64,000 bases of DNA. Origin: Streptomyces sp. TSRI0107. GTDB lineage: Bacteria > Actinomycetota > Actinomycetes > Streptomycetales > Streptomycetaceae. Each line of letters opens with the position of its first letter. The stretch's first letter is position 1. A program made the position numbers and the translations under genes. The stretch lies in NCBI RefSeq assembly GCF_001905845.1, contig NZ_LIVZ01000012.1:248001-312000 (forward strand). The letters run 5' to 3'. Below are positions 54,605-63,093 of this stretch, piece after piece. The notes under the pieces were generated by a model, which was not told the DNA's origin, searched no databases, and saw only the letters and a list, made by a program, of their open reading frames with translations.

Positions 54605-55987
54605 TCAGTGCCCCGGAGGTGCGACCGCCGGAGCCGAACCCGGCAGCGGGCGTCCGGCCGACTCGGCCATGCGCCAGACCGCGAAACCGCCGATGACGGC
54701 GGCGGCCATCATGTAGTAGGCGGGCATCATCATGTCGCCGGTGGCGCCGATCAGGGCCGTGACGACCAGCGGGGTCGTGCCGCCGAACAGCGAGACGGAG
54801 ACGTTGAACCCGATCGACAGCGAGCCGTAGCGGACCCGGGTCGGGAACAGCGCCGGAAGCGCCGCCGGCATGGCCGCCGTGAAGCAGACCAGCAGCAGGC
54901 CCAGCGCGCCCATGCCCAGCGCCACCGCGACCAGGCTGCCCTCGCGGATCAGCAGCAGGGCGGGAATCGACAGCAGCAGGATGCCCGCGCAGCCCGCCGC
55001 GATCACCGGGCGGCGTCCGATCCGGTCGGTCAGCGCGCCCACGAAGGGCTGCGCGATCATCATCAGCGCCATCACGCCGAGCACCACGAGCAGGCCGTGC
55101 GTCTCGTCGTAGTGCAGCTCACTGGTCAGGTAGCTGGGCATGTACGACAGGAGCATGTAGTCGGTGACGTTGAAGACCAGCACCAGGCCGACGCAGAGCA
55201 GCAGCGCCCGCCACTGGCCGGTGATCATCTCTCGCAGCGGCACCTTCGGCCGGGCGGCCTCCGCCTTCTCGACCTCGGCCGCGAACGCGGGCGTCTCCTC
55301 CAGGCGGGTACGCAGGTACAGGCCGATGATGCCCATCGGGCCCGCGATCAGGAACGGCACGCGCCAGCCCCAGGACACCAGGTCCTCGGTGGACAGCAGC
55401 GCCGTCATCAGCGTGACCAGTCCCGCGCCGCCGATGTACCCGGCGAGGGTGCCGAACTCCAGCCAGCTGCCGAGGAAGCCGCGCCGCTTGTCGGGGGCGT
55501 ACTCGGCGATGAACGTGGACGCACCGGCGTACTCGCCGCCGGTGGAGAAGCCCTGGACCAGGCGTGCGGCCAGCAGCAGGACGGGCGCGCCGACACCGAT
55601 CGCCGCGTACGACGGGATCAGCCCGATGGCGAAGGTGCCCGCCGCCATCATGATCATGGTCAGCGCGAGGACCTTCTGGCGGCCGATGCGGTCGCCGAGC
55701 GGTCCGAAGACCATGCCGCCGAGCGGCCGGACCAGGAAGGCCGCGGCGAAGGCGCCGAACGTGGAGAGCAGCTGAGCGGTGGGGTTGCCCGACGGGAAGA
55801 AGACCTTGCCGAGGGTGACCGCGATGTAGCTGTAGACACCGAAGTCGAACCATTCCATGGCGTTGCCCAGCGCCGCCGCCTTCACGGCGCGCCTGACGAG
55901 CGCGGGGTCGGTGACGGTGACCTCGGGGGCCGGCGCGGAACGGATCTCGGGTGTGGCCGGGGGAGCGGCGACTGAGGCAGTCGACAA
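54605..55987 (-). CDS. MHS-family MFS transporter (ProP-like)
   Basis: A 460-aa integral membrane protein with 12 spans. The signature NAMEWFDFGVYSYIAVTLGK (about residues 42-61) and the loop GPLGDRIGRQKVLALTMIMM identify the metabolite:H+ symporter family, with relatives importing proline/betaine, ketoglutarate or other organic acids. The substrate is not readable. Translation probably starts at TTG 55987, with AAAGGTAGG about 11 nt upstream; no other start lies before the conserved first helix. A PucR-type regulator gene lies 251 bp upstream on the same strand. Confidence 0.88.
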   Translation of the reverse strand: MSTASVAAPPATPEIRSAPAPEVTVTDPALVRRAVKAAALGNAMEWFDFGVYSYIAVTLGKVFFPSGNPTAQLLSTFGAFAAAFLVRPLGGMVFGPLGDRIGRQKVLALTMIMMAAGTFAIGLIPSYAAIGVGAPVLLLAARLVQGFSTGGEYAGASTFIAEYAPDKRRGFLGSWLEFGTLAGYIGGAGLVTLMTALLSTEDLVSWGWRVPFLIAGPMGIIGLYLRTRLEETPAFAAEVEKAEAARPKVPLREMITGQWRALLLCVGLVLVFNVTDYMLLSYMPSYLTSELHYDETHGLLVVLGVMALMMIAQPFVGALTDRIGRRPVIAAGCAGILLLSIPALLLIREGSLVAVALGMGALGLLLVCFTAAMPAALPALFPTRVRYGSLSIGFNVSVSLFGGTTPLVVTALIGATGDMMMPAYYMMAAAVIGGFAVWRMAESAGRPLPGSAPAVAPPGH

Positions 55988-56093
55988 GACTTCGCTCGCC
56001 TACCTTTCGACGGGGACAGGGACGGGTCCGCGCGGCGGCGCTGTCGGGCGGGCCGAAAAGCGACCATAGGCGCCGCTCGGCCGCTTACGTTGC

Positions 56094-56113
56094 GTATGCA
56101 ATTTGCTGCATAC
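56094..56113. promoter_or_regulatory. Inverted repeat upstream of MHS transporter
   Basis: GTATGCA (56094-56100) and TGCATAC (56107-56113) form a perfect dyad with 6-nt spacing, in an AT-rich patch unlike its surroundings, about 110 bp upstream of the transporter start. The PucR-type regulator next door is a candidate binder. Confidence 0.45.
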
Positions 56114-56238
56114 TGCAGCGAAACCGCGGATGTCCAGGCACGCCTGCCCGTTCCGGAGCCCTTCTTCCCGGCTCTCCGTGTGAGCCATCTCGCGCGATCG
56201 CCGTCACCACATGCCCGGAATGTGACGTCGGACGGGCC

Positions 56239-57273
56239 TCAGTCGTCGAGCAGCCGCCACGCGGTGAGCGCCAGCCTGGCCCGCAGCAGTCCGCCCGGCA
56301 CGGTCAGCTCGATGTCCAGCGCCTTCGCGATCTGCTCGAGCCTGCGGGCGACGCTGCTGTGGTGCAGATGGAGGAGGTCGGCGGCCCGGCGCAGGGAGCC
56401 GGTGGCGCAGTAGGTCTCCAGGGTCTCCATGTCCTCCGGACTGCCGGCGATACGGCCGATGGCGGCCACGTCGGCGTTGTCCCGTGCGGTGCTCCCCGGT
56501 ATCTCGGCCAGGAGCGCCAGCGCGCCCAGGTCGCTGTGGCGGACGACGGGTTCCCGCGGCGTGGTGAAGCGGAGCGCGGTGCGGGCCTGCCGCCAGGACA
56601 GGTCGGGGCGGCCGGCGGCGCCGATGCCGGCGCGGACGTCCGCCGGGAACCGGGCCGGGTCCATGGTGGTGGCCAGGATGACGCCCACGTCGGAGAGCGG
56701 TGCCGCCTTCACCGGGCGGGCCGGGCAGACCAGTGCGCCGATCCGGTCGAGGGGGAGCCGGGAGCGCACGGCGGCCACGTGGACCGGCAGGTCGGGCGCG
56801 AAGCCCAGCAGCCGCAGCGCCCGGGCCCTGGCCGCCTCGTCGCTGTCGGCGCTGATCACCAGTTCGACGAGGGCGGGGTCGGCCATCGTGGTGCGGGCCG
56901 GTCCGTACCGTTCGACGGCCGCGGCGGTCGCGATGGCGAGCCGGTCGAGAAGGATCTCGTCGAGCGGGTTGGGCGAGCCGGAGCGTTCCAGCCACACGGT
57001 GCCGATCTCCTCGTCGTCGAGGGTGATCGGCACCGTCGTCGACGCGGGTGCCTGCGGGGCGGACGCCTCCGTGCCGTGCGGCGAGACGCGGATCGCCCGC
57101 CCCGTGCCGTGCAGCCGGATCCCGGCGACGCACTCGGCCAGGCCCGCCGAGGCGCGGGCGAGCGCCGGCACGTCCACGCGGCGGCGCATCAGCGTGTCGT
57201 AGAACGCGACGATGCGGATCGCGCCATCGACGTACGGATCGAGTCCCGACAGCCGAACGGCCAGTGCCTCCAT
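56239..57273 (-). CDS. PucR-type transcriptional regulator
   Basis: A 344-aa protein. The C-terminal HTH (about residues 275-344) has the PucR/CdaR-type pattern METLETYCATGSLRRAADLL and HSSVARRLEQIAKALDIEL. The N-terminal half includes a GAF-like region with GTVWLERSGSPNPLDEILLD. Such proteins often regulate adjacent transport or degradation genes. It starts at ATG 57273; a Shine-Dalgarno is not evident. The gene is divergent from a decayed serine-hydrolase remnant and upstream of the MHS transporter. Confidence 0.83.
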   Translation of the reverse strand: MEALAVRLSGLDPYVDGAIRIVAFYDTLMRRRVDVPALARASAGLAECVAGIRLHGTGRAIRVSPHGTEASAPQAPASTTVPITLDDEEIGTVWLERSGSPNPLDEILLDRLAIATAAAVERYGPARTTMADPALVELVISADSDEAARARALRLLGFAPDLPVHVAAVRSRLPLDRIGALVCPARPVKAAPLSDVGVILATTMDPARFPADVRAGIGAAGRPDLSWRQARTALRFTTPREPVVRHSDLGALALLAEIPGSTARDNADVAAIGRIAGSPEDMETLETYCATGSLRRAADLLHLHHSSVARRLEQIAKALDIELTVPGGLLRARLALTAWRLLDD

Positions 57274-57422
57274 GGCAGAAGGATAGGAGGGCGGGCCGCG
57301 GGACAGGGCCGCCGGTCGGCGCGTGATCGGGGCCGGATGCGCGACGGATGGCGGGTGCCGCGCCGGGGGCCGGCCGTGAGGATGGTCGCCACCCATCCCT
57401 GATGCCGAAAGGACATACGCCT

Positions 57423-57708
57423 TGAAGAACCGGCTGGCGTTATGCGCGAGTGCACGAGTACGAGCACGAGCACGGGTAGGAGTACGAGCACCGGCTTCGC
57501 TCCCGCGAAGCTGAACTCCGCCCTGGACGCCGTCCACCGCGCGGGAGTACCGGGGGTGTACGCCGAGGTGCGCGACGTCCTGGATCCCGCGGGCGAGCCG
57601 CGGCCCCACCCCATCGACGGCGCCCTGCTGGCTCTGTACCGGCAGGCGCTGTGCCGCGACGGAAACCCCGAGACCGACCCGGCGTCGCTGTCCCCGGCGC
57701 CCTCCTGA
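57423..57708 (+). pseudogene. Remnant of a secreted serine hydrolase (beta-lactamase/DD-peptidase family)
   Basis: TTG 57423, after GAAAGGACATACGCC, begins a signal-like LKNRLALCASA, but that frame ends at a stop after about 30 codons. In another frame, FAPAKLNSALDAVHRAGVPG and VYAEVRD match the start of the mature domain of streptomycete serine hydrolases. After this the homology stops and an unrelated tail reaches the stop at 57711. The switch falls in a short tandem repeat (GAGTACGAGCACGAGCAC), a likely site of slippage. The intact gene would be about 1.1 kb; the SxxK and later motifs are missing. Confidence 0.45.
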
Positions 57709-57767
57709 CGCGCCGGCCGTCCACCGAGTCGATCCGGCTGGTGGCCGTGCCGCGCGCGTTGGCCGAT

Positions 57768-57808
57768 CCCGTGCGGTCGGAGATCGTCCGACGGCCGGAC
57801 CGCACGGG
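57768..57808. terminator. Hairpin between remnant gene and DUF2243 gene
   Basis: CCCGTGCGGTC (57768-57778) and GACCGCACGGG (57798-57808) pair perfectly over 11 bp. Its position after the remnant suggests the old terminator survived. Confidence 0.65.
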
Positions 57809-57962
57809 GACGGACGACCGGGGTGGCTCCCGAGCATGCCCGCCGTGACGCATAACCGCTGGTAGGAATGGCCGTATCCGTGTGGATACGCGCCGTCCCG
57901 CAGGGAAGACCGGCTCGGGGAAACCCTGCACCGCCAGTCAGCGACGGGACGGAGAACGGGTC

Positions 57963-58523
57963 ATGGCTACGAGAACGAGCGAGGCCGGCGCCACCGCGGC
58001 TCCGGCAAGCCTGCAGCTGCCGGGGATCGTGCTGGGGGTGGGGCTCGGCGGGTTCGCCGACGGCATCCTGCTGCACCAGCTGCTGCGCTGGCACCACATG
58101 CTCACCAGCACGAACGACGACCGTATCGGCGTGAAGTACTACGACCCCGACACCGTCCCGGGGCTGCAGATGAACACGCTGTGGGACGGCGTCTTCCACG
58201 TCGTCTGCTGGCTCGCCGTCCTGACCGGCCTCGCCATCCTGTACTCGCGGGTCACCCACGACCGGCGCCGGGTGTGGACCTCCCGGGTGCTGTGGGGCTG
58301 GGCGCTGGTGGGCTGGGGCCTGTTCAACCTGGTGGAAGGCGTCCTGGACCATCACATCCTCGCCATCCACCACGTCTACGCCGGTGACGGCCAGATCTGG
58401 TGGGACCTGGGCTTCCTGCTGCTGGGCGCGCTGCTGGTGGCCGGCGGCTGGCTGCTGCAGCGCGGCGGACGTCCCTTCGACCCCGACGCCCCGTCCGCCG
58501 GGCGGGCACGGCGGCACGCATGA
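57963..58523 (+). CDS. DUF2243 membrane protein
   Basis: A 186-aa protein with about four TM helices. PGIVLGVGLGGFADGILLHQ with its conserved His, HHMLTSTNDDR and LVEGVLDHHILAIHHV are the DUF2243 hallmarks; the conserved His residues suggest metal or haem binding. The gene is coupled by ATGA overlap to a CtaG-like gene, so a role in respiratory oxidase assembly or copper handling is plausible. ATG 57963 follows GGAGAACGGG. Confidence 0.88.
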   Translation: MATRTSEAGATAAPASLQLPGIVLGVGLGGFADGILLHQLLRWHHMLTSTNDDRIGVKYYDPDTVPGLQMNTLWDGVFHVVCWLAVLTGLAILYSRVTHDRRRVWTSRVLWGWALVGWGLFNLVEGVLDHHILAIHHVYAGDGQIWWDLGFLLLGALLVAGGWLLQRGGRPFDPDAPSAGRARRHA

Positions 58524-59353
58524 CGGAACACGAGCACCCCGTGCCCGGCCACGGCGCGGACGGCGGGCTGCCGGACCTCGTGGGAACGGCACTGCCCGCG
58601 CTCGCCGTGCTGGTGTGCGCCGCGGCCTACCTGTGGCTGGCCCACCGGGCGCGGGACCGCAACCCGGTGCGGGGCTGGAGCCACCGCCGCACCGCGAGCT
58701 TCCTCACCGGCCTGCTCCTGCTGGGGATCGCGCTGCTGCCGCCGGTCGCGTCCACCGCGCACACCGACTTCCGCGGCCACATGGTCCAGCACCTGCTGAT
58801 CGGCATGTACGCACCGCTCGCCCTGGTGCTCGGCGCCCCGGTCACCCTGCTGCTGCGCACGCTGCCCGCCGCCGGCGCCCGCCGGATCACCTCCGCGCTG
58901 CACAGCCGTCCCGCGCGGCTGCTGACCCGTCCGACCGTGGCCCTGGCGCTGACCACCGGCAGCCTGGCGGTGCTGTACTTCACCCCGCTGTACAACGCCA
59001 CCGCCGCCCATCCCGCCGGGCACTGGCTGCTGCACGCGCACTTCCTGCTGGCCGGTTGCCTGTTCGCCCATGTCATCGCGGGCCCCGACCCCGCACCCGC
59101 CCGGCCCGGCGTACGGACACGGCTCGTTCACATCGGTGTCGCCATCGCCGCGCACGCCGTGATCTCGCAACTGATGTACGGCGGCTACCGGGTCGACATC
59201 CGCGCCCCCATCCCCGAGGTCAAGGCCGCCGCGGAGATCATGTACTACGGCGGTGACATCGCCGAACTCCTCCTGGCCGGAGCCCTGGTGAGCACCTGGC
59301 GCCCGCAGCGCCGAGCCCAGCCGGTCCCCGACGGCGCACCCGCACGCGCCTGA
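58520..59353 (+). CDS. CtaG-like cytochrome c oxidase assembly protein (caa3-type)
   Basis: A 277-aa protein with about seven TM helices. Conserved His-bearing segments HTDFRGHMVQHLLIGMYAPL and GHWLLHAHFLLAGCLFAHV, and the QLMYGGYRVDI region, match the Bacillus-type CtaG family that helps deliver copper to aa3/caa3 oxidases. It starts at ATG 58520 within the DUF2243 stop. The stop is followed by a convergent XRE regulator gene. Confidence 0.88.
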   Translation: MTEHEHPVPGHGADGGLPDLVGTALPALAVLVCAAAYLWLAHRARDRNPVRGWSHRRTASFLTGLLLLGIALLPPVASTAHTDFRGHMVQHLLIGMYAPLALVLGAPVTLLLRTLPAAGARRITSALHSRPARLLTRPTVALALTTGSLAVLYFTPLYNATAAHPAGHWLLHAHFLLAGCLFAHVIAGPDPAPARPGVRTRLVHIGVAIAAHAVISQLMYGGYRVDIRAPIPEVKAAAEIMYYGGDIAELLLAGALVSTWRPQRRAQPVPDGAPARA

Positions 59354-59406
59354 CCGGCCGGCCGCTGCGGCGGCCCACGTACGTGCCGGCCGCGTCCGCG
59401 TCCGCG

Positions 59407-60288
59407 TCAGCCGACGGAGGACGAGGCCGGCACGTGCTGGTCGGCGGCCCACGAGGCGAGGATGCGCAGCCGTTCGTGGGTGGGTGAGCCGGGCTCGGCG
59501 GTCCAGACGGTCAGATGCTGGTCGGGGTCGGTGTTCGCGGTCAGCGTGTCCCAGTCCAGGACGAGTTCACCGACGACCGGGTGATTGAGGGTCTTCGTGC
59601 CCACGGTCCGGGCGGCGACCCGGTGTTCCCCCCACCACTGGGCGAACTGCTGGTCGCGCATGGACAGTTCACCGACCAGCTCGATCAGACGCGGGTCGTC
59701 CGGGTACTTCGCCGCCTCCATCCGCAGCTGGGCCACGGAGATCTGCGCGGACGCCTCCCAGTCCGCGTACAGCGTCCGCATCGCCGGATCGGTGAACTGG
59801 ATACGCGGATAGTTGCGTTGCTTCTCCGGGACGCGGGAGAAATCGGTGACCAGGGCGGCGGCCAGCGAGTTCCAGGCCAGGATGTCCCCGCGCCGCCCCT
59901 GCACGAGCGCGGGGGTGGCGGTGAGGTCGTCGAGCACACGCTGGAGCTGCGGCTGCACCTTCTGCCGGCCGCGCCGCCGGGTGCGGTGCGCGGTCTTGCC
60001 GGCCAGCTGGAACAGATACGCCCGCTGGTCGTCGTCGAGGTGGAGCACGCGGGCGAGGGTGTCCAGCACGGGAGCGGACGCCTGCATGCGGCCCTGCTCC
60101 AGCCGCGTGTAGTAGTCGGTGCTGATCGACGCGAGGTGGGCGACCTCCTCACGGCGCAGCCCGGTGACCCTGCGGGGCCCCGCCGCGTCCGGCAGCCCGA
60201 CCGTGCGCGGGCTCAGCTCGGCACGCCGCTTCTTGAGGAATTCTCCCAGCTCATTGAGGGGAAGATTGCTGGTCATGCCTCCCAGCAT
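59407..60288 (-). CDS. XRE family regulator with MmyB-like ligand domain
   Basis: A 293-aa protein. The N-terminal HTH (about residues 10-85, GLRREEVAHLASISTDYYTR) with LEQGRMQASAPVLDTLARVL is followed by an MmyB-like domain (about 110-285: GDILAWNSLAAALVTDFSRV). This architecture is very common in Streptomyces as a repressor of adjacent oxidoreductase genes. ATG 60288 is used; the later ATG at 60276 has GGAGG almost touching it, which is too close. It is divergent from the alcohol dehydrogenase. Confidence 0.88.
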   Translation of the reverse strand: MLGGMTSNLPLNELGEFLKKRRAELSPRTVGLPDAAGPRRVTGLRREEVAHLASISTDYYTRLEQGRMQASAPVLDTLARVLHLDDDQRAYLFQLAGKTAHRTRRRGRQKVQPQLQRVLDDLTATPALVQGRRGDILAWNSLAAALVTDFSRVPEKQRNYPRIQFTDPAMRTLYADWEASAQISVAQLRMEAAKYPDDPRLIELVGELSMRDQQFAQWWGEHRVAARTVGTKTLNHPVVGELVLDWDTLTANTDPDQHLTVWTAEPGSPTHERLRILASWAADQHVPASSSVG

Positions 60289-60313
60289 GGCATCGATGCC
60301 GCCCGGACACGGG

Positions 60314-60352
60314 GGGAGAGTTTTCTCCCAGGATGTGCTTCTCCCAGGACGT
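60314..60352. promoter_or_regulatory. Operator-like palindrome and direct repeats between XRE and ADH genes
   Basis: GGGAGAgtttTCTCCC (60314-60329) is a perfect dyad. Overlapping it, TTCTCCCAGGATGT (60323-60336) is repeated as TTCTCCCAGGACGT (60339-60352) with a 16-bp period. This is likely binding DNA for the divergent XRE regulator. Confidence 0.55.
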
Positions 60353-60431
60353 ATCCCTCCGCTTTTCCCACCCGTGGCCGCGTGTGAGGCTCGAACACGA
60401 AAGACGTCCCCGCACCGAAGGAAGCACCACC

Positions 60432-61448
60432 ATGCGCGGCGCAGTGATCCACGCTCCCGGAGACGTACGTCTCGAGGAGCGCGACGACCCGAAGATCGTC
60501 AAGCCGACCGACGCGATCATCCGCACGGTCGCCACCTGCGTGTGCGGTTCGGACCTGTGGGACTTCCGCGGCCTGAACCCGGTCGACGAGCCCCACCCGA
60601 TGGGCCACGAATACGTCGGCATCGTCGAGGAGGTCGGCAACGACGTCACCTCCGTCACCCCTGGACAGTTCGTGGTCGGCTCCTTCGCCACCTCGGACAA
60701 CACCTGCCCGAACTGTCTCAACGGCTGGCAGTCCTCCTGTCTGCACCGGGAGTTCATGAGCACCTGCCAGGCCGAGTACATCCGCATCCCCAACGCCCAC
60801 GGCACCCTCGTCGCCACCGACGAGCACCCGGGCGGCGATCTGGTGCCCAGCCTGCTCGCCGTCTCCGACGTGATGGGCACCGGCTGGTACGCGGCCGTCG
60901 CCGCCGAGGTCCGGACCGGCTCCACCGCCGTCGTCGTCGGTGACGGCGCGGTCGGCCTGTGCGGCGTCATCGCCGCCAGGGAACTGGGCGCCGAGCGGAT
61001 CATCGCCATGAGCCGGCACGCGCCCCGGCAGCGGCTGGCCCTGGAGTTCGGCGCCACCGACATCGTCACCGAACGCGGCGAGGAAGGCGTCGCCCACGTC
61101 AAGGACCTCACCGACGGGATCGGCGCCGACTCCGTCCTGGAGTGCGTCGGCACCCCCGAAGCCATGCGGCAGGCCCTGCACGCCACCCGCCCCGGCGGCA
61201 ACGTCGGCTTCGTCGGCGTCCCCCACGACGTGGCCGTCGACGGCGAGGAACTGTTCTACTCCCACGTCGGCCTGCGCGGCGGCCCCGCCCCCGTGCGCCG
61301 CTTCCTGCCCGACCTGATCGACCGCGTCCTGACCGGCCGGATCCACCCGGGCAAGGTCTTCGACCTCTCCTTGCCGCTGGAGCAGGTCGCCGAGGGCTAC
61401 AAGGCGATGGACGAGCGCCGCGCCATCAAGGCCCTTCTGAAGCCCTGA
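60432..61448 (+). CDS. Zinc-dependent alcohol dehydrogenase family protein
   Basis: A 338-aa medium-chain dehydrogenase. Catalytic zinc ligands: Cys in TCVCGSDLWD, His-Glu in PMGHEYVGIVEE. The second-zinc loop has NTCPNCLNGWQSSC, and the nucleotide-binding VVVGDGAVGLCGVIAARELG follows. It oxidises or reduces an alcohol/aldehyde with NAD(P). The XRE regulator upstream and an MFS exporter downstream suggest an inducible small detoxification unit. ATG 60432 has a weak purine-rich GAAGGAAG upstream. Confidence 0.9.
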   Translation: MRGAVIHAPGDVRLEERDDPKIVKPTDAIIRTVATCVCGSDLWDFRGLNPVDEPHPMGHEYVGIVEEVGNDVTSVTPGQFVVGSFATSDNTCPNCLNGWQSSCLHREFMSTCQAEYIRIPNAHGTLVATDEHPGGDLVPSLLAVSDVMGTGWYAAVAAEVRTGSTAVVVGDGAVGLCGVIAARELGAERIIAMSRHAPRQRLALEFGATDIVTERGEEGVAHVKDLTDGIGADSVLECVGTPEAMRQALHATRPGGNVGFVGVPHDVAVDGEELFYSHVGLRGGPAPVRRFLPDLIDRVLTGRIHPGKVFDLSLPLEQVAEGYKAMDERRAIKALLKP

Positions 61449-61497
61449 GCCCGCGCCCGTCCCAGGGCCACACCGACTCAGGACCACACCGTCCCAG

Positions 61498-61537
61498 GAC
61501 CGGGGCCGGGTTTCCAGACCCGGTCCCGGCCCCGGTC
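61498..61537 (+). terminator. Terminator hairpin after alcohol dehydrogenase
   Basis: GACCGGGGCCGGG (61498-61510) and CCCGGCCCCGGTC (61525-61537) pair perfectly over 13 bp, 50 bp after the stop. The MFS gene beyond may have its own promoter or be reached by read-through. Confidence 0.65.
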
Positions 61538-61595
61538 GGTCACGCCCTCACCTGCTCCTTTTCCACTCCACTCCACTCCAGGAGAGACCGCACGC

Positions 61596-62852
61596 ATGTC
61601 CTCCCCGTCCAGGACCGCACCCGGCAAGCTGCCCTTCGTCGTCTGGGTGCTCGCCGCCGGCACCTTCCTGATGGGCACCACCGAGTTCGTCGTCGCCGGA
61701 CTTCTGCCCGCGCTGTCCGCCGACCTCGAAGTGGGTGTCTCCCGGGCCGGCCTGCTGATCACCGCCTTCGCCCTCGGCATGATCATCGGCTCGCCGACCA
61801 TGGCCATGGCCACCCTGCGCCTGCCGCGGCGCCGCACGCTGGTCCTCGCCCTGGTCGTCTTCAGCCTCGGGCACGTCGTCGCGGCCCTCAGCACGTCCTT
61901 CACCGTCGTCCTCGTCGCCCGTGTCGTCACGGCTCTGGCGACCGGAGCGTTCTGGTCGGTCGGCGCCGTCGTCGCCACCACCGCGGCGGGCCCCGCAGCC
62001 GCCACGCGCGCCATCGGCGTCATGATCGGCGGTCTGACCCTCGCCAACGTGGTCGGCGTGCCCGTCGGCTCGTTCGCCGGCCAGTTCGTCGGCTGGCGCG
62101 GCCCGTTCTGGGCACTGGCAGCGCTTTCCGCGCTCGCCGCGACCCTGATCGGCCGCTTCATCCCCGCCCAGGGGCAGCAGACGACCGTCTCCGTGCGCGC
62201 GGAGCTGAGCGCCCTGCGCCAGGGCCGGCTCTGGCTGGCGCTGAGCGCCGCCATGCTGATCATGGGCGGCGTCCTGGCGACCTACAGCTACATCGCCCCG
62301 CTGCTGACCGACCGCGCCGGAGTCCCGGAAGGCGTCGTACCGCTGGTCCTCGTCGCGTTCGGCGCCGGAGCCCTGGGCGGTACCACCACCGGCGGGCGCC
62401 TGGGCGGCCGTCACCCGATGGCCACCACCATCACCGCCGCGGCGGCCACGGCCCTGGTCCTGCTGCTGATGATCCCGCTGTCGGGGAACCCGGTCACGGC
62501 CACGGTCCTGGTCTTCCTCATGGGCCTGACCGGCTTCACGGTGAACCCGGTCGTCACCGCGCTGGCCGTCCGCTTCGCCGGGGACGCCGCCACGCTCACC
62601 TCCGCGCTGACCACCTCCGCGTTCAACACCGGCATCGCCGCCGGATCGTGGTTCGCGGGCACGGCCCTGGACTCCGCCCTCGGACTGACGGGACCGCCCC
62701 TGGTCGGTACCGTCATCGCCGCTCTCACGCTGCTCCCGCTGATCGCCCTCGCCGTCCGCGCCACTCCCCGACGGCCCGGGCCTCGGCGAGGTGTTCCGGT
62801 GCCGCGCGCAGCGAACCGGCCATGGTCGACCACGGGGGCATCGGCGCCCTGA
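61596..62852 (+). CDS. MFS transporter, DHA1-type sugar/drug efflux
   Basis: A 418-aa protein with about 12 TM segments. TFLMGTTEFVVAGLLPALSA and LVVFSLGHVVAALSTSFTVV are hallmarks of the AraJ/YdeA/Cmx-like DHA1 exporters. The C-terminal 25 residues are Pro/Arg-rich and atypical, perhaps read-through into neighbouring DNA. ATG 61596 follows CAGGAGAG. It is separated from the dehydrogenase by a hairpin but co-directional. Confidence 0.88.
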   Translation: MSSPSRTAPGKLPFVVWVLAAGTFLMGTTEFVVAGLLPALSADLEVGVSRAGLLITAFALGMIIGSPTMAMATLRLPRRRTLVLALVVFSLGHVVAALSTSFTVVLVARVVTALATGAFWSVGAVVATTAAGPAAATRAIGVMIGGLTLANVVGVPVGSFAGQFVGWRGPFWALAALSALAATLIGRFIPAQGQQTTVSVRAELSALRQGRLWLALSAAMLIMGGVLATYSYIAPLLTDRAGVPEGVVPLVLVAFGAGALGGTTTGGRLGGRHPMATTITAAAATALVLLLMIPLSGNPVTATVLVFLMGLTGFTVNPVVTALAVRFAGDAATLTSALTTSAFNTGIAAGSWFAGTALDSALGLTGPPLVGTVIAALTLLPLIALAVRATPRRPGPRRGVPVPRAANRPWSTTGASAP

Positions 62853-63093
62853 GCGGCCGGAAGAAAGCGGTTCACCGCTCGTTCGGGCAGTTGAAACATG
62901 ACCGAAACAGTGTTCGTCAAGCAACTATGCCAACACCCGCTGGCGCCTTTAACCTGACTCGTCAGTAACCCCGTACCACCTGCCACGGCATGACCCTGGC
63001 GCAGCCGTTCGCGCGCGTCCGTTCACGCCGTTCGATCAACCATGCCTCTCACCCGCCGGGTGCTCTTTTCTGTCATCGAAAGGAACAAAGAGG
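62853..63093. promoter_or_regulatory. Promoter region of DUF6230-DUF6114 operon
   Basis: A 241-bp gap, noticeably more AT-rich at 62890-62970 than its surroundings. It contains the dyad CTGACTCGTCAG near 62954-62965. AAAGGAACAAAGAGG just before ATG 63094 is a good ribosome binding site. No gene is seen. Confidence 0.45.
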
